From the NCBI RefSeq assembly GCF_024397915.1, contig NZ_CP073347.1, forward strand, positions 1,116,001 to 1,180,000: a stretch of DNA of 64,000 bases, given 5' to 3'. Origin of the DNA: Marinobacterium rhizophilum (GTDB lineage: Bacteria > Pseudomonadota > Gammaproteobacteria > Pseudomonadales > Balneatricaceae). The translations under genes and the position numbers were made by a program. The stretch's first letter is position 1. Every line of letters begins with the position of its first letter. Positions 1-9,060 of the stretch are shown here, piece after piece. Below the pieces are notes generated by a model. That model saw only the letters and a list, made by a program, of their open reading frames with translations, made no database searches and was not told the origin of the DNA.

Positions 1-322
1 TTATTTATCAATAAGTTAACGATTTTAAGCTACGGGATAACCCTGATCTCAGGCGGAATCGGCTGTCTTAATCCGCGACAACTGTTACAAACTGATACAA
101 GTGTAGCTGCCCTGGTAGCAGGGCGGCCCCTGTCCGGCCCTGCTTCAAATTTTAACGCCCGTCTCAAATTGTGACACAAGCCACGCCAGCCCCAAGCGCC
201 CCGCTCCGCCCATCCAGCCAAATTAATTCTTTAAAAACAACGCGATAAACAACAACTCCCAGTCTGGCATGGCTGTTGCGATAGTCCCGCTGACACCGAC
301 ACAACAACAAAGGTTAAGTGCA
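1..322. other. 5' flank without a convincing gene
   Basis: The first 320 bases hold no reading frame I can support. A 63-codon frame on the minus strand (30-221) has no recognisable product and no ribosome binding site. The stretch immediately before the aldehyde dehydrogenase is A-rich (around 225-260) and probably carries its promoter. I cannot pick out -35/-10 boxes with confidence. Confidence 0.4.
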
Positions 323-1813
323 ATGAGCTCCTATACCCTGCGTGCCGATACTGCGGCCTTTATCGATAAGCCCCACCAGCTTCTGATTGGCGACCGACGT
401 CCCGAAGCCTGCAACCAGCAGCGCATCGATGTGCTCAACCCCGCCACCGGCAAGCTGCTCACCAGCGTAGCCGCCGCCGGCAAGGCCGATGTCGATGCGG
501 CGGTGGCCTGTGCAAGGCGCACCTTCGACGACTCCCCCTGGAGCCGCATGAAGCCGGCCGAACGCGAGCTGCTGCTGTGGCGGTTTGCCGACCTGGTGGA
601 AAAGAACGCCGACATGCTGGCCGAGCTCGAGTGCATGGATAACGGCAAAAGCCTGGGCATCGCCCGCGCGGTGGATATCCAGTTGGGCATCAACTTCATG
701 CGCTACATGGCCGGCTGGGCCACCAAGATCGAAGGCAGCAGCGTTAATGTCTCCATGCCCTTTATGCCCGACGGCCAGTTCCATGGCTACACAAGGCGCG
801 AACCGCTGGGCGTTGTTGGCGCCATCGTCGCCTGGAATTTCCCGCTGCTGCTGGCCATCTGGAAGATTGCACCGGCCCTGGCCACCGGCTGCACCGTTGT
901 GCTCAAGCCCGCCGAAGACACGCCGCTCAGCGCCCTGAAACTGGCAGAGCTTGCATTGGAGGCCGGCTACCCGCCGGGCGTACTGAACGTGGTCACGGGC
1001 CTGGGCCAGGACGCGGGCGCCGCGCTGTCGGGTCATCCCGATATAGACAAGCTGACCTTTACCGGCTCGACCCCGGTGGGCAAGATGATTGGCAAGGCGG
1101 CAATGGATACCATGACCCGCGTAACGCTGGAGCTGGGCGGTAAGTCTCCCACCATCGTGCTGCCGGACGCGGACCTGGCCAGTGCCGCCCAGGGCGCGGC
1201 CAACGCGATCTTCTTTAACCAGGGCCAGGTGTGCTGCGCCGGCTCGCGCCTGTACGTGCACCGCAAGCATTTTGACAATGTAGTCGCCGATATCAGCGGC
1301 ATCGCCAGCGGCATTCGCCTGGGCAATGGCATGGACCCTGGCGTACAGATGGGACCGCTGGTTTCGGCCAAGCAGCAGCAGCGGGTATTTGGCTATATCG
1401 AGCAGGGCCGGGAAAGCGGTGCCTCCATTGCCGCCGGCGGCACCATGAGCGGCCCGGGCTTCTTCGTGACCCCCACCGTGATCGCCGATGTGGATCACCG
1501 CTCGCCGCTTGTGCAGGAAGAGATTTTTGGCCCCGTGCTGGTCGCCATGCCGTTTGATGATATCGACGAGGTCGTGCGCCTGGCGAACGACAGCCCCTAT
1601 GGCCTGGGCGCCAGCATCTGGTCCAACGACCTGTCGGCGGTGCATCGCATGATCCCGCGGATCAAGTCCGGCAGTGTCTGGGTCAACTGCCACACGGCGC
1701 TGGACCCTGCCCTGCCGTTCGGTGGCTACAAGCAGTCGGGTCTTGGGCGCGAAATGGGTGCCGAAGTCATTCACCACTACACCGAGGTCAAGTCGGTGCT
1801 GATGCAGATCTGA
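323..1813 (+). CDS. NAD(P)+-dependent aldehyde dehydrogenase
   Basis: Cytosolic aldehyde dehydrogenase of the betaine-aldehyde/phenylacetaldehyde dehydrogenase type. It oxidises an aldehyde to the acid with NAD(P)+. Visible motifs are the cofactor-loop segment VAWNFPLLLAIWKIAPAL, the general-base Glu in TLELGGKSP (about residue 270) and the nucleophile Cys in FNQGQVCCAG (about residue 304). The C-terminus PFGGYKQSGLGREMG is typical. The length (496 aa) matches the family. An upstream ATG at 269 would add 18 residues, but it lacks a Shine-Dalgarno; the ATG at 323 follows AAGG at good spacing, so I prefer it. The gene stands alone, so the substrate is open. The PQQ operon about 10 kb away hints at alcohol/aldehyde oxidation, but no quinoprotein is present. 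Confidence 0.93.
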   Translation: MSSYTLRADTAAFIDKPHQLLIGDRRPEACNQQRIDVLNPATGKLLTSVAAAGKADVDAAVACARRTFDDSPWSRMKPAERELLLWRFADLVEKNADMLAELECMDNGKSLGIARAVDIQLGINFMRYMAGWATKIEGSSVNVSMPFMPDGQFHGYTRREPLGVVGAIVAWNFPLLLAIWKIAPALATGCTVVLKPAEDTPLSALKLAELALEAGYPPGVLNVVTGLGQDAGAALSGHPDIDKLTFTGSTPVGKMIGKAAMDTMTRVTLELGGKSPTIVLPDADLASAAQGAANAIFFNQGQVCCAGSRLYVHRKHFDNVVADISGIASGIRLGNGMDPGVQMGPLVSAKQQQRVFGYIEQGRESGASIAAGGTMSGPGFFVTPTVIADVDHRSPLVQEEIFGPVLVAMPFDDIDEVVRLANDSPYGLGASIWSNDLSAVHRMIPRIKSGSVWVNCHTALDPALPFGGYKQSGLGREMGAEVIHHYTEVKSVLMQI

Positions 1814-1904
1814 TCCCCGCCCGCGGCGGCGCTATACTGGAGGAAAAATCAGGCAGCGCCGCCTATGCTTAGGGCCCGCACTCGCGCAATCAGGGGGATT
1901 CAGC

Positions 1905-2249
1905 ATGAACAAGTTCAATATCGAGGCTTGGTACAAACCGGAAGGCGCCCAGAAATCATCGCCCCAGGGGCTGATCAGGTTCAGGGTTACACCGGAGATG
2001 CACCTGAAGCTCGCCGCCGCCGAGGATCAGCTCAGTGACAGCAACGACCGGCTGGAGCTGGACATCGATATAGAACAGGACGGTCTGGAACTGGAAACCC
2101 CGCCCGAATGCGGCGCCCTGAAAGACTGCAAGTTTCACGTCTACCGCCATCGCAACGACGAGCGCGGGCATTTTTTCCTGGTCGGGCACCGGGTCAGCGA
2201 CGATGCCCTGGTCTACTCGAACGCCATCGTGATCGACCAGCTGGGCTGA
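1905..2249 (+). CDS. hypothetical protein, 114 aa
   Basis: Small acidic soluble protein with no signal peptide and no membrane segment. The start follows a purine-rich GGGGG ribosome site 8-9 bases upstream. The fold looks beta-rich (segments LIRFRVTPEMHLKLAAAEDQ, LELDIDIEQDGLELETP). I do not recognise the family and assign no function. It is transcribed in the same direction as the aldehyde dehydrogenase 92 bases upstream and could be its distal partner. A hairpin follows at 2278-2312. Confidence 0.7.
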   Translation: MNKFNIEAWYKPEGAQKSSPQGLIRFRVTPEMHLKLAAAEDQLSDSNDRLELDIDIEQDGLELETPPECGALKDCKFHVYRHRNDERGHFFLVGHRVSDDALVYSNAIVIDQLG

Positions 2250-2277
2250 TCGGTTGCCCGGGCACGGGCCTGAACGA

Positions 2278-2312
2278 AAAAATCCCCGCCGGGAAAACCC
2301 GACGGGGAAAAT
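2278..2312 (-). terminator. Rho-independent terminator, mainly minus strand
   Basis: A GC-rich inverted repeat (CCCCGcCGGG-aaaa-CCCGaCGGGG) is followed on the minus strand by six T residues. The tract on the plus side is only AAAATAAA, so this better terminates the TauD-like gene, whose stop lies about 260 bases away, than the plus-strand 114-aa gene. Confidence 0.55.
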
Positions 2313-2570
2313 AAACGCTCAGAGCACAGTGCAATACACAGGACGGTGGCGCTCTCAAGAATGCCGTTCAACCAGTGTGGCCTGCATTCTCACCCCCTCC
2401 CTGCCCAGTGAAGGCACGACGGGCCTCACTACAGACAGATCGATTATGCCCCGCATGAGCGCAGCCCACCCTTGTACCTGGGTGGGTTTTGCCTACGACT
2501 TTCGCGGTACTCCCCAGACCAGGACGCTCAACCGGGACGCCTTTCGCATTGCGCTTTTATTTCCGTCTGT
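2313..2570. other. intergenic region between convergent genes
   Basis: Between the hairpin at 2278-2312 and the end of the TauD-like gene I see no supported gene. A 183-codon plus-strand frame (2254-2805) is mostly antisense to the dioxygenase and has no family features. Confidence 0.5.
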
Positions 2571-3551
2571 TTACTTGAACGAAATGGACGCCAGAATTCT
2601 GCGCTCACCCTTGAACGGCTGGCGCGCGTGCAGCACCGTGTGGTTGTTGATCCAGAGCACGTCACCCGACTGCCATTTGAAATTGACGCAGGATGCATCC
2701 ATCTGGCGCACCACTTCATCGATCACAGCGGCATCCATGGGTTCGCCATCGGCCGTAACCACGGCGGTCTTGCCATCGTTGCGGGCGTCGTTCCAGCCGG
2801 TGTAGACCGCGACTATGGAATTGAAGAACACCTTCTGCCCGGTTTCCTCATCAAAACGCACGGCATCCAGCACCGCGGTCTGGGTACGCACACTGCCATC
2901 GGCAAGCCATTCCCAGTTCATCCCCGCCTCACGCATTTTCGCTTCGGCTTCGGCTTTGGTGGCGACATTAAAGGTTTCTTTCCAGGAGCGGCCGATGGCG
3001 GACGCCGTGTCTGTCACCGCAGGCATTACGCGAACATAACGCACGCCCTGCTGTTCGATTTTCTGGGCAAACTCGGGTGCAAACTGCTCGATCTTGCTGA
3101 AAATCTCGCCGGAATGCAGGATAGAGGTCGCCCCACCTTCCTCGGATGCCACATCGCAGTAAAAGAAGATATACCCCGGCGGCGTCGGCACCTGGGCCAT
3201 TTCATGGTGAAACGGGATGGTTTCCGACGCCGGGGATTCGTTGGCCGTGACGATACGTGACGTAGTCACCTGGCTGCGCGGCGCGGCGCCGCCGATATAG
3301 GGCATGTTCTGGTAATCGGTGGCGTTCAGCATGTCCTCGAACGCCTGCTGGCCAGGCACCGCGAAGCCACGCAGCAGCAGCGCGCCGTGCTGGATCAGCA
3401 GATCGTGCAGCTCGGCACGGTGCTCATGCACCCAGGCGTTGGCCGCTTCCGGCTGCTGCGACGCGGCCTCATCGGCGGGCGTGATAACCAGGGGAAAGTC
3501 GCGACCGTTGACCTGCTTCTGACCCTCTACACGGGATATGCTGATGCTCAT
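2571..3551 (-). CDS. TauD/TfdA-family Fe(II)/2-oxoglutarate dioxygenase
   Basis: Non-haem iron dioxygenase of the TauD/TfdA (syringomycin-synthesis-like) family, 326 aa. It couples 2-oxoglutarate decarboxylation to hydroxylation of an unknown small substrate. The metal-binding HxE of the motif FHHEMAQ (mid-protein) and the distal His in WINNHTVLHARQPFKGERR, with the 2-oxoglutarate-binding Arg about 10 residues after it, are all present. The internal run GYIFFYCDVASEEGGATS is typical. The start ATG is preceded by AAGAG. The neighbour on the same strand, upstream, is a Gfo/Idh/MocA oxidoreductase, 280 bases away and separated by a strong hairpin, so this is probably its own transcript. The substrate cannot be read from sequence. 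Confidence 0.88.
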   Translation of the reverse strand: MSISISRVEGQKQVNGRDFPLVITPADEAASQQPEAANAWVHEHRAELHDLLIQHGALLLRGFAVPGQQAFEDMLNATDYQNMPYIGGAAPRSQVTTSRIVTANESPASETIPFHHEMAQVPTPPGYIFFYCDVASEEGGATSILHSGEIFSKIEQFAPEFAQKIEQQGVRYVRVMPAVTDTASAIGRSWKETFNVATKAEAEAKMREAGMNWEWLADGSVRTQTAVLDAVRFDEETGQKVFFNSIVAVYTGWNDARNDGKTAVVTADGEPMDAAVIDEVVRQMDASCVNFKWQSGDVLWINNHTVLHARQPFKGERRILASISFK

Positions 3552-3768
3552 GATTATAACTCTTGTTGTTGGCGGCTAGGGTTGGATTCGACCGGACACT
3601 GCATCCGATCGATATAAATCAATCGTAAATGAATCTGTAGGGCAACATTAGCAACGCCCAACCAATAAGTAAATCAATTGTGAATGAATTTACGCACAAA
3701 CATCACCGTAATAACGCTAAATAACTGATTTATAAACATTAACAATTAAAAATTTATTCGCCCGGCTA

Positions 3769-3801
3769 TAAAAAAGCCCGGGACATGCCCGGGCCAAAAA
3801 A
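3769..3801 (-). terminator. bidirectional terminator after the Gfo/Idh gene
   Basis: Perfect 7-bp stem GCCCGGG/CCCGGGC with a 5-base loop, flanked by A6 on the left and A6 on the right. In the minus direction the T-run directly follows the stem, ending the oxidoreductase transcript 34 bases after its stop codon. The AT-rich stretch 3600-3768 to its left probably holds the promoter of the TauD-like gene. Confidence 0.8.
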
Positions 3802-3834
3802 GTTGAATTCTTGCCACCGCGTGGCTTGAATCGA

Positions 3835-4959
3835 TCAGGACTCGAAAGACAAGCCACCCTCGGTGAGGGTAACGGCCTTGCCGGTCGCCGCCGAATGCTG
3901 TGCCGCCAGGCCAATCACCACCGCCTTGAGACCGTCATCAACGGTCACATCCACCTTGCCGCCCTCGGTCAGGGCGCGGAAGAAGCCCAGGTGCTGGTAG
4001 TAGGTCGAGCCGTTGTGGTCCCCGGCCGCCAGAATATTGGGGTCCACCGGGATCTCGGCTTCGATGGGGCCCTTGGGTTCGCGCGGACTGAGCACCACCC
4101 GCGCCACCGGTGCAGGCCCAAGCGTGGCCTCGGGCCAGAAACGCCCCGGCCCCGGCACGAAGCATTCGAGCTTGCCCCTGGGCCCGACGGCACAGATTTC
4201 TTCCTGGTAGCGCGAACCCTCGGCAAACATGTTGAGCTCCAGCATGGAGCGCTTGCCACTGGCGAAGTCCACCACCACATAGGCATTGTCGAGGATATCG
4301 GGGCGCTCGCCGCTGTAAGCTTCATCCAGGTGGTTGTGATCCTGGCCGGCCGACGCATAGACCCGCACCACTTCGTCCGCTGCCAGCAGGCGCATCAGGT
4401 CGAAGAAATGGCAGCATTTTTCCACCAGGGTACCGCCGGTATTGCGGTTGAAGCGGTTCCAGTCGTTGACCTTTTCCAGGAACGGGAAACGGTGTTCGCG
4501 CACGCTGAGCATCTGCATCGCGCCGATATCGCCCTGCTCCAGATGGCTGCGCAGCGCCGTGATGGGTGGCATGTAGCGGTATTCCATCGCCACCCACAGC
4601 GGTGCCGGGTGACGGTCCGCCGCCGCCTTGACCGCCGCAACCTGCTCCAGCTGGGTAATCACGGGCTTTTCGATCAGCACGGCGAGATCCGTGCGCGCCA
4701 GGATCGCCAGCAGCTGCTCGGCGTGCTGGTAGTTCGGGGTGACCACCACCAGGGCGTCCAGACCCTCGACCTGCAACAGCTCATCCAGGGTATCCAGCAT
4801 CAGGGCACCGGGCGCCAGATGCGCCGCCTGCTGCTTCATCTGCCCATCGGGTTCGGCTATCGCCACCACCTGTGCGCCCTCGATCAGGGCGAGGTTGCGC
4901 AGATGTTCCTGCCCCATCATGCCGCAACCCAAAATACCGTATCGCACGACCTTGCTCAT
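3835..4959 (-). CDS. Gfo/Idh/MocA-family NAD(P)-dependent oxidoreductase
   Basis: Inositol-2-dehydrogenase-like oxidoreductase, 374 aa. It probably oxidises a hydroxyl of a sugar, polyol or sugar acid. The N-terminal Rossmann fold starts VRYGILGCGMMGQEHLRNL (residues 5-23), followed by the EKP signature in VLIEKPVITQ. The C-terminal alpha/beta domain carries the substrate-pocket stretch GGTLVEKCCHFFDLMRLL with the expected His. It sits beside a GntR/UTRA repressor on the same strand and a divergent aldo/keto reductase plus TRAP transporter. Together these suggest a carbohydrate or sugar-acid utilisation locus. The exact substrate is not visible. Confidence 0.9.
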   Translation of the reverse strand: MSKVVRYGILGCGMMGQEHLRNLALIEGAQVVAIAEPDGQMKQQAAHLAPGALMLDTLDELLQVEGLDALVVVTPNYQHAEQLLAILARTDLAVLIEKPVITQLEQVAAVKAAADRHPAPLWVAMEYRYMPPITALRSHLEQGDIGAMQMLSVREHRFPFLEKVNDWNRFNRNTGGTLVEKCCHFFDLMRLLAADEVVRVYASAGQDHNHLDEAYSGERPDILDNAYVVVDFASGKRSMLELNMFAEGSRYQEEICAVGPRGKLECFVPGPGRFWPEATLGPAPVARVVLSPREPKGPIEAEIPVDPNILAAGDHNGSTYYQHLGFFRALTEGGKVDVTVDDGLKAVVIGLAAQHSAATGKAVTLTEGGLSFES

Positions 4960-5123
4960 GTGTATGCACCCTCTCGTTTTATTATTGCTGGAAAGAAACA
5001 GATAAAAAGCCCAAAGCCGGGCGCAGCGAGCGGCACACCGCTCCCTGGCAACGCTGCCCGATCACGTAAAACACAAATGAATCATTTGTGGATGAATTAT
5101 GCGCCTGTCAAAGCACTGCAGCC

Positions 5124-5885
5124 TCAGGACCAGCGCGCGAAATAGCGGCATTTCTGCGGGTCAAACCAGGTGCGGGAAAACTCCTCGACCTGGTTGTTGT
5201 TTGACCAGCCCTTGCGTTCAACCCGCACCAGGGTAGTGCCCGCCGCCACACCGAGCAGCTCGGCAACCCAGGGTGGCGCCTCAACGCAGTCGATACGATC
5301 CTCCACCCGCCCGATCCAGAAACCGAAGGCTTCGCGGTAATGCATATAGAGGGACTCGTGCAAATCCTCCGCCACCAGGCTGTCGCTGTGGCGATAGTCG
5401 ATCCAGATTTCCTCGGCGGCTACCAGCTGGGTATTAAGGTAGCGCTTGCGCCGGATGGACCACAGCTTGGCTTCGAGATAGTCCATCTCCAGCTGCTGCG
5501 CCACCTCCGGTTCCTGGCGCATGGTCACCGCCAGAGTATCGGCACGGGGCACGCCACCGCCGCCCAGCAGTTCCAGGTGAAAGAACTGGTAAATGGCCGT
5601 GCCGGTGGGGGCGCGTTTTACATAGGTACCCGAGCCCTGGCGCCGCTCCAGCAGGCCATCGCTTTCGAGCTTGGCCAGCGCCTTGCGCAACGTCCCCACG
5701 GCCACGTTAAGGCTCGTGGCCAGCTGCGACTCCACCGGCAGTCGCTCGCCGGGCTGCCAGTGACCGGCGGCGATCTCGCGGTGCAGCAACTCGCCGATCT
5801 GGATATAGAGCGGTAATTTTTTGGATTTTCCGTTCTTCAACACAACTTGTTCCTCTAGATCCGTATCCGCAATGGTCGGCTGCAC
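5124..5885 (-). CDS. GntR-family transcriptional regulator (HutC/UTRA type)
   Basis: DNA-binding repressor, 253 aa. The N-terminal winged helix (residues about 20-90) shows the canonical GntR pattern: PLYIQIGELLHREIAAG, then GERLPVESQLATSL, then VGTLRKALAKLESDGLLERRQGSGTYV. The C-terminal UTRA effector domain begins near residue 110. The gene is divergent from the aldo/keto reductase-TRAP genes and upstream of the Gfo/Idh gene, so it most likely controls both. A perfect palindrome at 5967-5983 is the best operator candidate. The effector is unknown, presumably the TRAP substrate or its first metabolite. Confidence 0.9.
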   Translation of the reverse strand: MQPTIADTDLEEQVVLKNGKSKKLPLYIQIGELLHREIAAGHWQPGERLPVESQLATSLNVAVGTLRKALAKLESDGLLERRQGSGTYVKRAPTGTAIYQFFHLELLGGGGVPRADTLAVTMRQEPEVAQQLEMDYLEAKLWSIRRKRYLNTQLVAAEEIWIDYRHSDSLVAEDLHESLYMHYREAFGFWIGRVEDRIDCVEAPPWVAELLGVAAGTTLVRVERKGWSNNNQVEEFSRTWFDPQKCRYFARWS

Positions 5886-5966
5886 CGAAGTATCGCAGCA
5901 TCCACTGGCAGAGCGTCAGTGCAATATACCGGCCCTTGGGGGAGAAACACAACAATTCATGCATGA

Positions 5967-5983
5967 TTGATTTACATAATCAA
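5967..5983. promoter_or_regulatory. palindrome, candidate GntR operator
   Basis: Perfect inverted repeat TTGATT-N5-AATCAA in the divergent space between the GntR gene and the aldo/keto reductase. A second, imperfect palindrome, AATTCATGCATGATT, sits just upstream (about 5954-5968). Position and symmetry suit a dimeric repressor; that it is the GntR operator is inference. Confidence 0.45.
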
Positions 5984-6089
5984 AAGACACTGATAGGGTT
6001 ACTCCACTACCGGATCCCAGACTGGCTACCGTTGATGGGCACAGTCGGCGCTACACCGGATAACAAGAACAGACCCGCCGGCCAGCTCC

Positions 6090-7025
6090 ATGGCCTGCGC
6101 AGAACACCTGGAGACAGCCCCCTTGGAAAAAGTGCAGCTTGGTAATACGGCCGTGGAATTCAGCAGACTGGTTTACGGCGTCTGGCGTCTGGCAGACGAC
6201 AGCGACACCTCGGTGGCGAATGTCCGCGCCAAGATCGATGCCTGCCTCGAGCAGGGCATCACGACCTTCGACCACGCCGACATCTATGGCGACTACCGCT
6301 GTGAAGCGCTTTTTGGCAAGGCGCTGGCGCAAGACCCGTCTCTGCGCGCATCCATGCAGCTGGTCAGCAAATGCGATATCGCCCTGGTATCCGATGCCTT
6401 CCCGGCACGACGCGTAAAGCACTACGACACCAGCGCGGCCTATATCCGCAACAGCGTTGATACCAGTCTGTCCAGGCTGCACAGCGAACAGCTGGACCTG
6501 TTGCTGATCCACCGCCCCGATCCCTTTATGGACGCAGCCCAGACCGGTGCCGTGCTGGATGACCTGGTCGACAGCGGCAAGGTGAAGGCCCTGGGCGTAT
6601 CGAATTTCATGCACTGGGACTGGCGCCTGCTGCAGCAGCACATGAAGCACCGCCTGGTGGTCAACCAGATCGAGATGAACCTGCTTGAGCGCAGTGCCTT
6701 CACCGACGGCACCCTGGCGAGCATGCAGCTTGATGGCATCAGGGCCATGGCCTGGTCGCCACTGGCCGGCGGCGCCCTGTTCGGCGATAGCGCCGCAGCC
6801 CAGCGCCTGCGCCCACTGCTGGACGGTATCGCCCGCCAGTACGGCAGCAGCGCCGATCGTGTTGCCCTGGCCTGGCTGATGATGCATCCGGCCGGCATCA
6901 TGCCGGTGGTCGGCACCAACAATATCGAGCGCATCCATGGCCTGGCCAGCGCCTGCGACATCCGGATCGACCGCGAAACCTGGTTCGAACTCTGGACCGC
7001 GGCCAGCGGCCAGGAAGTTCCCTGA
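6090..7025 (+). CDS. aldo/keto reductase, YdhF-like
   Basis: NADPH-dependent oxidoreductase of the aldo/keto reductase superfamily, close in layout to E. coli YdhF. The TIM barrel shows the tetrad regions: FDHADIYG (Asp, Tyr), LVSKCDI (Lys) and LLLIHRPDP (His). Near the end is the cofactor segment MPVVGTNNIERIHG. The length (311 aa) is close to YdhF. The ATG at 6090 has no clear ribosome site; a TTG at 6123 preceded by GGAG, or the frame beginning LEKVQLGN, could be the true start. It lies 119 bases before the TRAP genes on the same strand and may act on the imported compound. Confidence 0.85.
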   Translation: MACAEHLETAPLEKVQLGNTAVEFSRLVYGVWRLADDSDTSVANVRAKIDACLEQGITTFDHADIYGDYRCEALFGKALAQDPSLRASMQLVSKCDIALVSDAFPARRVKHYDTSAAYIRNSVDTSLSRLHSEQLDLLLIHRPDPFMDAAQTGAVLDDLVDSGKVKALGVSNFMHWDWRLLQQHMKHRLVVNQIEMNLLERSAFTDGTLASMQLDGIRAMAWSPLAGGALFGDSAAAQRLRPLLDGIARQYGSSADRVALAWLMMHPAGIMPVVGTNNIERIHGLASACDIRIDRETWFELWTAASGQEVP

Positions 7026-7143
7026 AACCAGGGGTCTGAAGGACCACTACACTTCCACTGTCAGATAGGTCGGCGCCACGCCTGGCGAGGCGCCAACACC
7101 ACTGCATCCCTGCATAATTTTAATAAAGGGGTATTGGCAGCTC

Positions 7144-7701
7144 ATGAAAATACTCAAGTTTTGTCTGGGCACACTCGAATGGATCAATCTGCTGCTGATC
7201 CGTGCCGGCAAGTCCGTGGCCTGGGTCTGTGTCGCCGCCATGGTGGCGGCCATACTGCTGCAGGTGTTCTGTCGCTATGTACTCAATAATGCCCTGCCCT
7301 GGCCCGAGGAAGCGGCCCGCGCGCTGATGATATGGATGATGGCGCTGGTTGCCGCCAATGCCTATCGCCAGGGATCTTTTGTCGCCATCGACATGCTGCA
7401 CGGTTTCCTGCCCCCAAGGGTCACCGCCGTCCTCAAGTTCTTCCTGCTGCTGGTGTCCGCCCTGGTACTGGTACAGCTGTTCAGCCTTGGGCTGGAATTT
7501 TTCGAGCGCGGTTTTCGCACCCGCGCCGCTTCCTTTGACCTGCCCCGTGCCTGGATCTACCTGGCCATGCCCGTCTGCTTCGGTACCATGCTGCTGGTGA
7601 ACGCCGAGCTCCTGCTGCGGGAAATCGGCCGCCTGTTTGGCCGGCCCGAAGACTTTCCCAGCCCCGTGCTCGAGCCCAATACCGTTCCGGAAGCCGAATA
7701 A
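7144..7701 (+). CDS. dctQ: TRAP transporter small permease (DctQ type)
   Basis: Small integral membrane subunit of a tripartite ATP-independent periplasmic transporter, 185 aa. Four hydrophobic helices are visible. The family signature LPWPEEAARALMIWMMALVAANAYRQG lies between helices 1 and 3. It pairs with the large permease 15 bases downstream and the periplasmic receptor after that. The short gap to dctM indicates one transcript. Confidence 0.92.
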   Translation: MKILKFCLGTLEWINLLLIRAGKSVAWVCVAAMVAAILLQVFCRYVLNNALPWPEEAARALMIWMMALVAANAYRQGSFVAIDMLHGFLPPRVTAVLKFFLLLVSALVLVQLFSLGLEFFERGFRTRAASFDLPRAWIYLAMPVCFGTMLLVNAELLLREIGRLFGRPEDFPSPVLEPNTVPEAE

Positions 7702-7716
7702 AAAGGATCACGCATC

Positions 7717-9003
7717 ATGCTCGTACTTTTCCTGCCGCTGTTCCTGATTTTTCTGCTGATTGGCATGCCGGTGTTCTTCGCCATGCTGTCGGCCCCCGGC
7801 ATCATGCTGCTGACCCAGGGCATGGATCGGGACATTCCGATGCTGTTTCGCAATATTTATAACGGCATCGATTCCTTCCCGCTGATGGCGATCCCGTTTT
7901 TCATGCTGGCCGGGGAGCTGATGAATCGGGGCGGCATCACCCTGAGCCTGGTCAACTTCTCCCAGGCCTTTATCGGCCATGTGCGCGGGGGCCTGGCCCA
8001 TGTGAACGTGCTGTCGAGCATGCTGTTCGCCGGCCTCTCCGGTTCCGCCGTGGCGGATACCTCGGCCATCGGCTCCATGATGATCCCGGCCATGGAAAAG
8101 AACGGCTACACCCGGCGCTTCTCCGCCGCGATTACCGCCGCGTCTTCGGTCATAGGGCCGATCATTCCGCCCTCCGGCATCATGATCATCTACGCCTACA
8201 CCATGGAAGTATCGGTGGCGGCACTCTTTGCCGCCGGTGTCGTGCCGGGCATTCTGGTGGGCCTGGGGCTGATGGCGGTGATCGCCCTGATGGCCAAGCG
8301 CTATGACTTCCCGGTAGCGGGCCCCAAACAGAGCTGGCCCGAGCGCGCAACGGCGACCAAGAGCGCCTTCCTGCCACTGCTGACGCCGGTGATTATCCTG
8401 GGCGGTATTCTGGGCGGTATCTTCACCCCCACCGAAGCCTCGGCCGTGGCGGTGGGTTACGCCCTGGTACTGAGCATCTGGGTAATGAAAACGGTCAAGG
8501 TCAGCGAACTGCCGGGCATTCTTACCCGCAGTGCCCAGTCATCCGCCGTGGTCCTACTGCTGGTCGGTGCCGCCATCGCCTTCAAGACCGTCGTCAGCCT
8601 GTCCCACACCGCCGAACACCTGGCCACCTGGGTACTGGGCATCAGCGACAATCCGCTGATGCTGCTGTTCATGATCAACATCCTGCTGTTCATCATTGGC
8701 ATGTTCCTGGATGCCGGTCCCGCGATCATTATCCTGGGGCCCATACTGGCACCGGTGTTTATCGGCATTGGCGTGGACCCGATCCACTTCGCCATCATCA
8801 TGAGCGTCAACCTGACCGTGGGGCTGGCAACGCCCCCCATGGGACTGGTGCTCTTTGTCGCCTCCAGTGTGTCGGGGGAAAGGGTTGAAGCCATTGCCAA
8901 ATCCATACTGCCGTTCCTGTTTATCGAGATCGTGGTCATCTTCCTGATCACCTTTTTCCCGGCGCTGTCCATGACCATCCCCCGATGGCTTGGGCTCGCC
9001 TGA
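7717..9003 (+). CDS. dctM: TRAP transporter large permease (DctM type)
   Basis: Sodium-driven large permease, 428 aa, normal for the family and hydrophobic throughout (about 11-12 helices). Recognisable stretches are IPFFMLAGELMNRGGI, LSGSAVADTSAIGSMMIPAM, SSVIGPIIPPSGIMIIYAY and the C-terminal NLTVGLATPPMGLVLFV. It is co-transcribed with the small permease and receptor. It moves the solute delivered by the DctP protein into the cytoplasm. Confidence 0.95.
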   Translation: MLVLFLPLFLIFLLIGMPVFFAMLSAPGIMLLTQGMDRDIPMLFRNIYNGIDSFPLMAIPFFMLAGELMNRGGITLSLVNFSQAFIGHVRGGLAHVNVLSSMLFAGLSGSAVADTSAIGSMMIPAMEKNGYTRRFSAAITAASSVIGPIIPPSGIMIIYAYTMEVSVAALFAAGVVPGILVGLGLMAVIALMAKRYDFPVAGPKQSWPERATATKSAFLPLLTPVIILGGILGGIFTPTEASAVAVGYALVLSIWVMKTVKVSELPGILTRSAQSSAVVLLLVGAAIAFKTVVSLSHTAEHLATWVLGISDNPLMLLFMINILLFIIGMFLDAGPAIIILGPILAPVFIGIGVDPIHFAIIMSVNLTVGLATPPMGLVLFVASSVSGERVEAIAKSILPFLFIEIVVIFLITFFPALSMTIPRWLGLA

Positions 9004-9060
9004 CGTACCTCAGTGACATCCACCAACCCTACCCACAAGAAGAATCGAGAGGATTGACCC

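Noticed and set aside
314..1777. 487-codon minus-strand frame opposite the aldehyde dehydrogenase
   Set aside because: Antisense shadow of a GC-rich gene; no domain or ribosome site; the plus-strand gene has all catalytic motifs.
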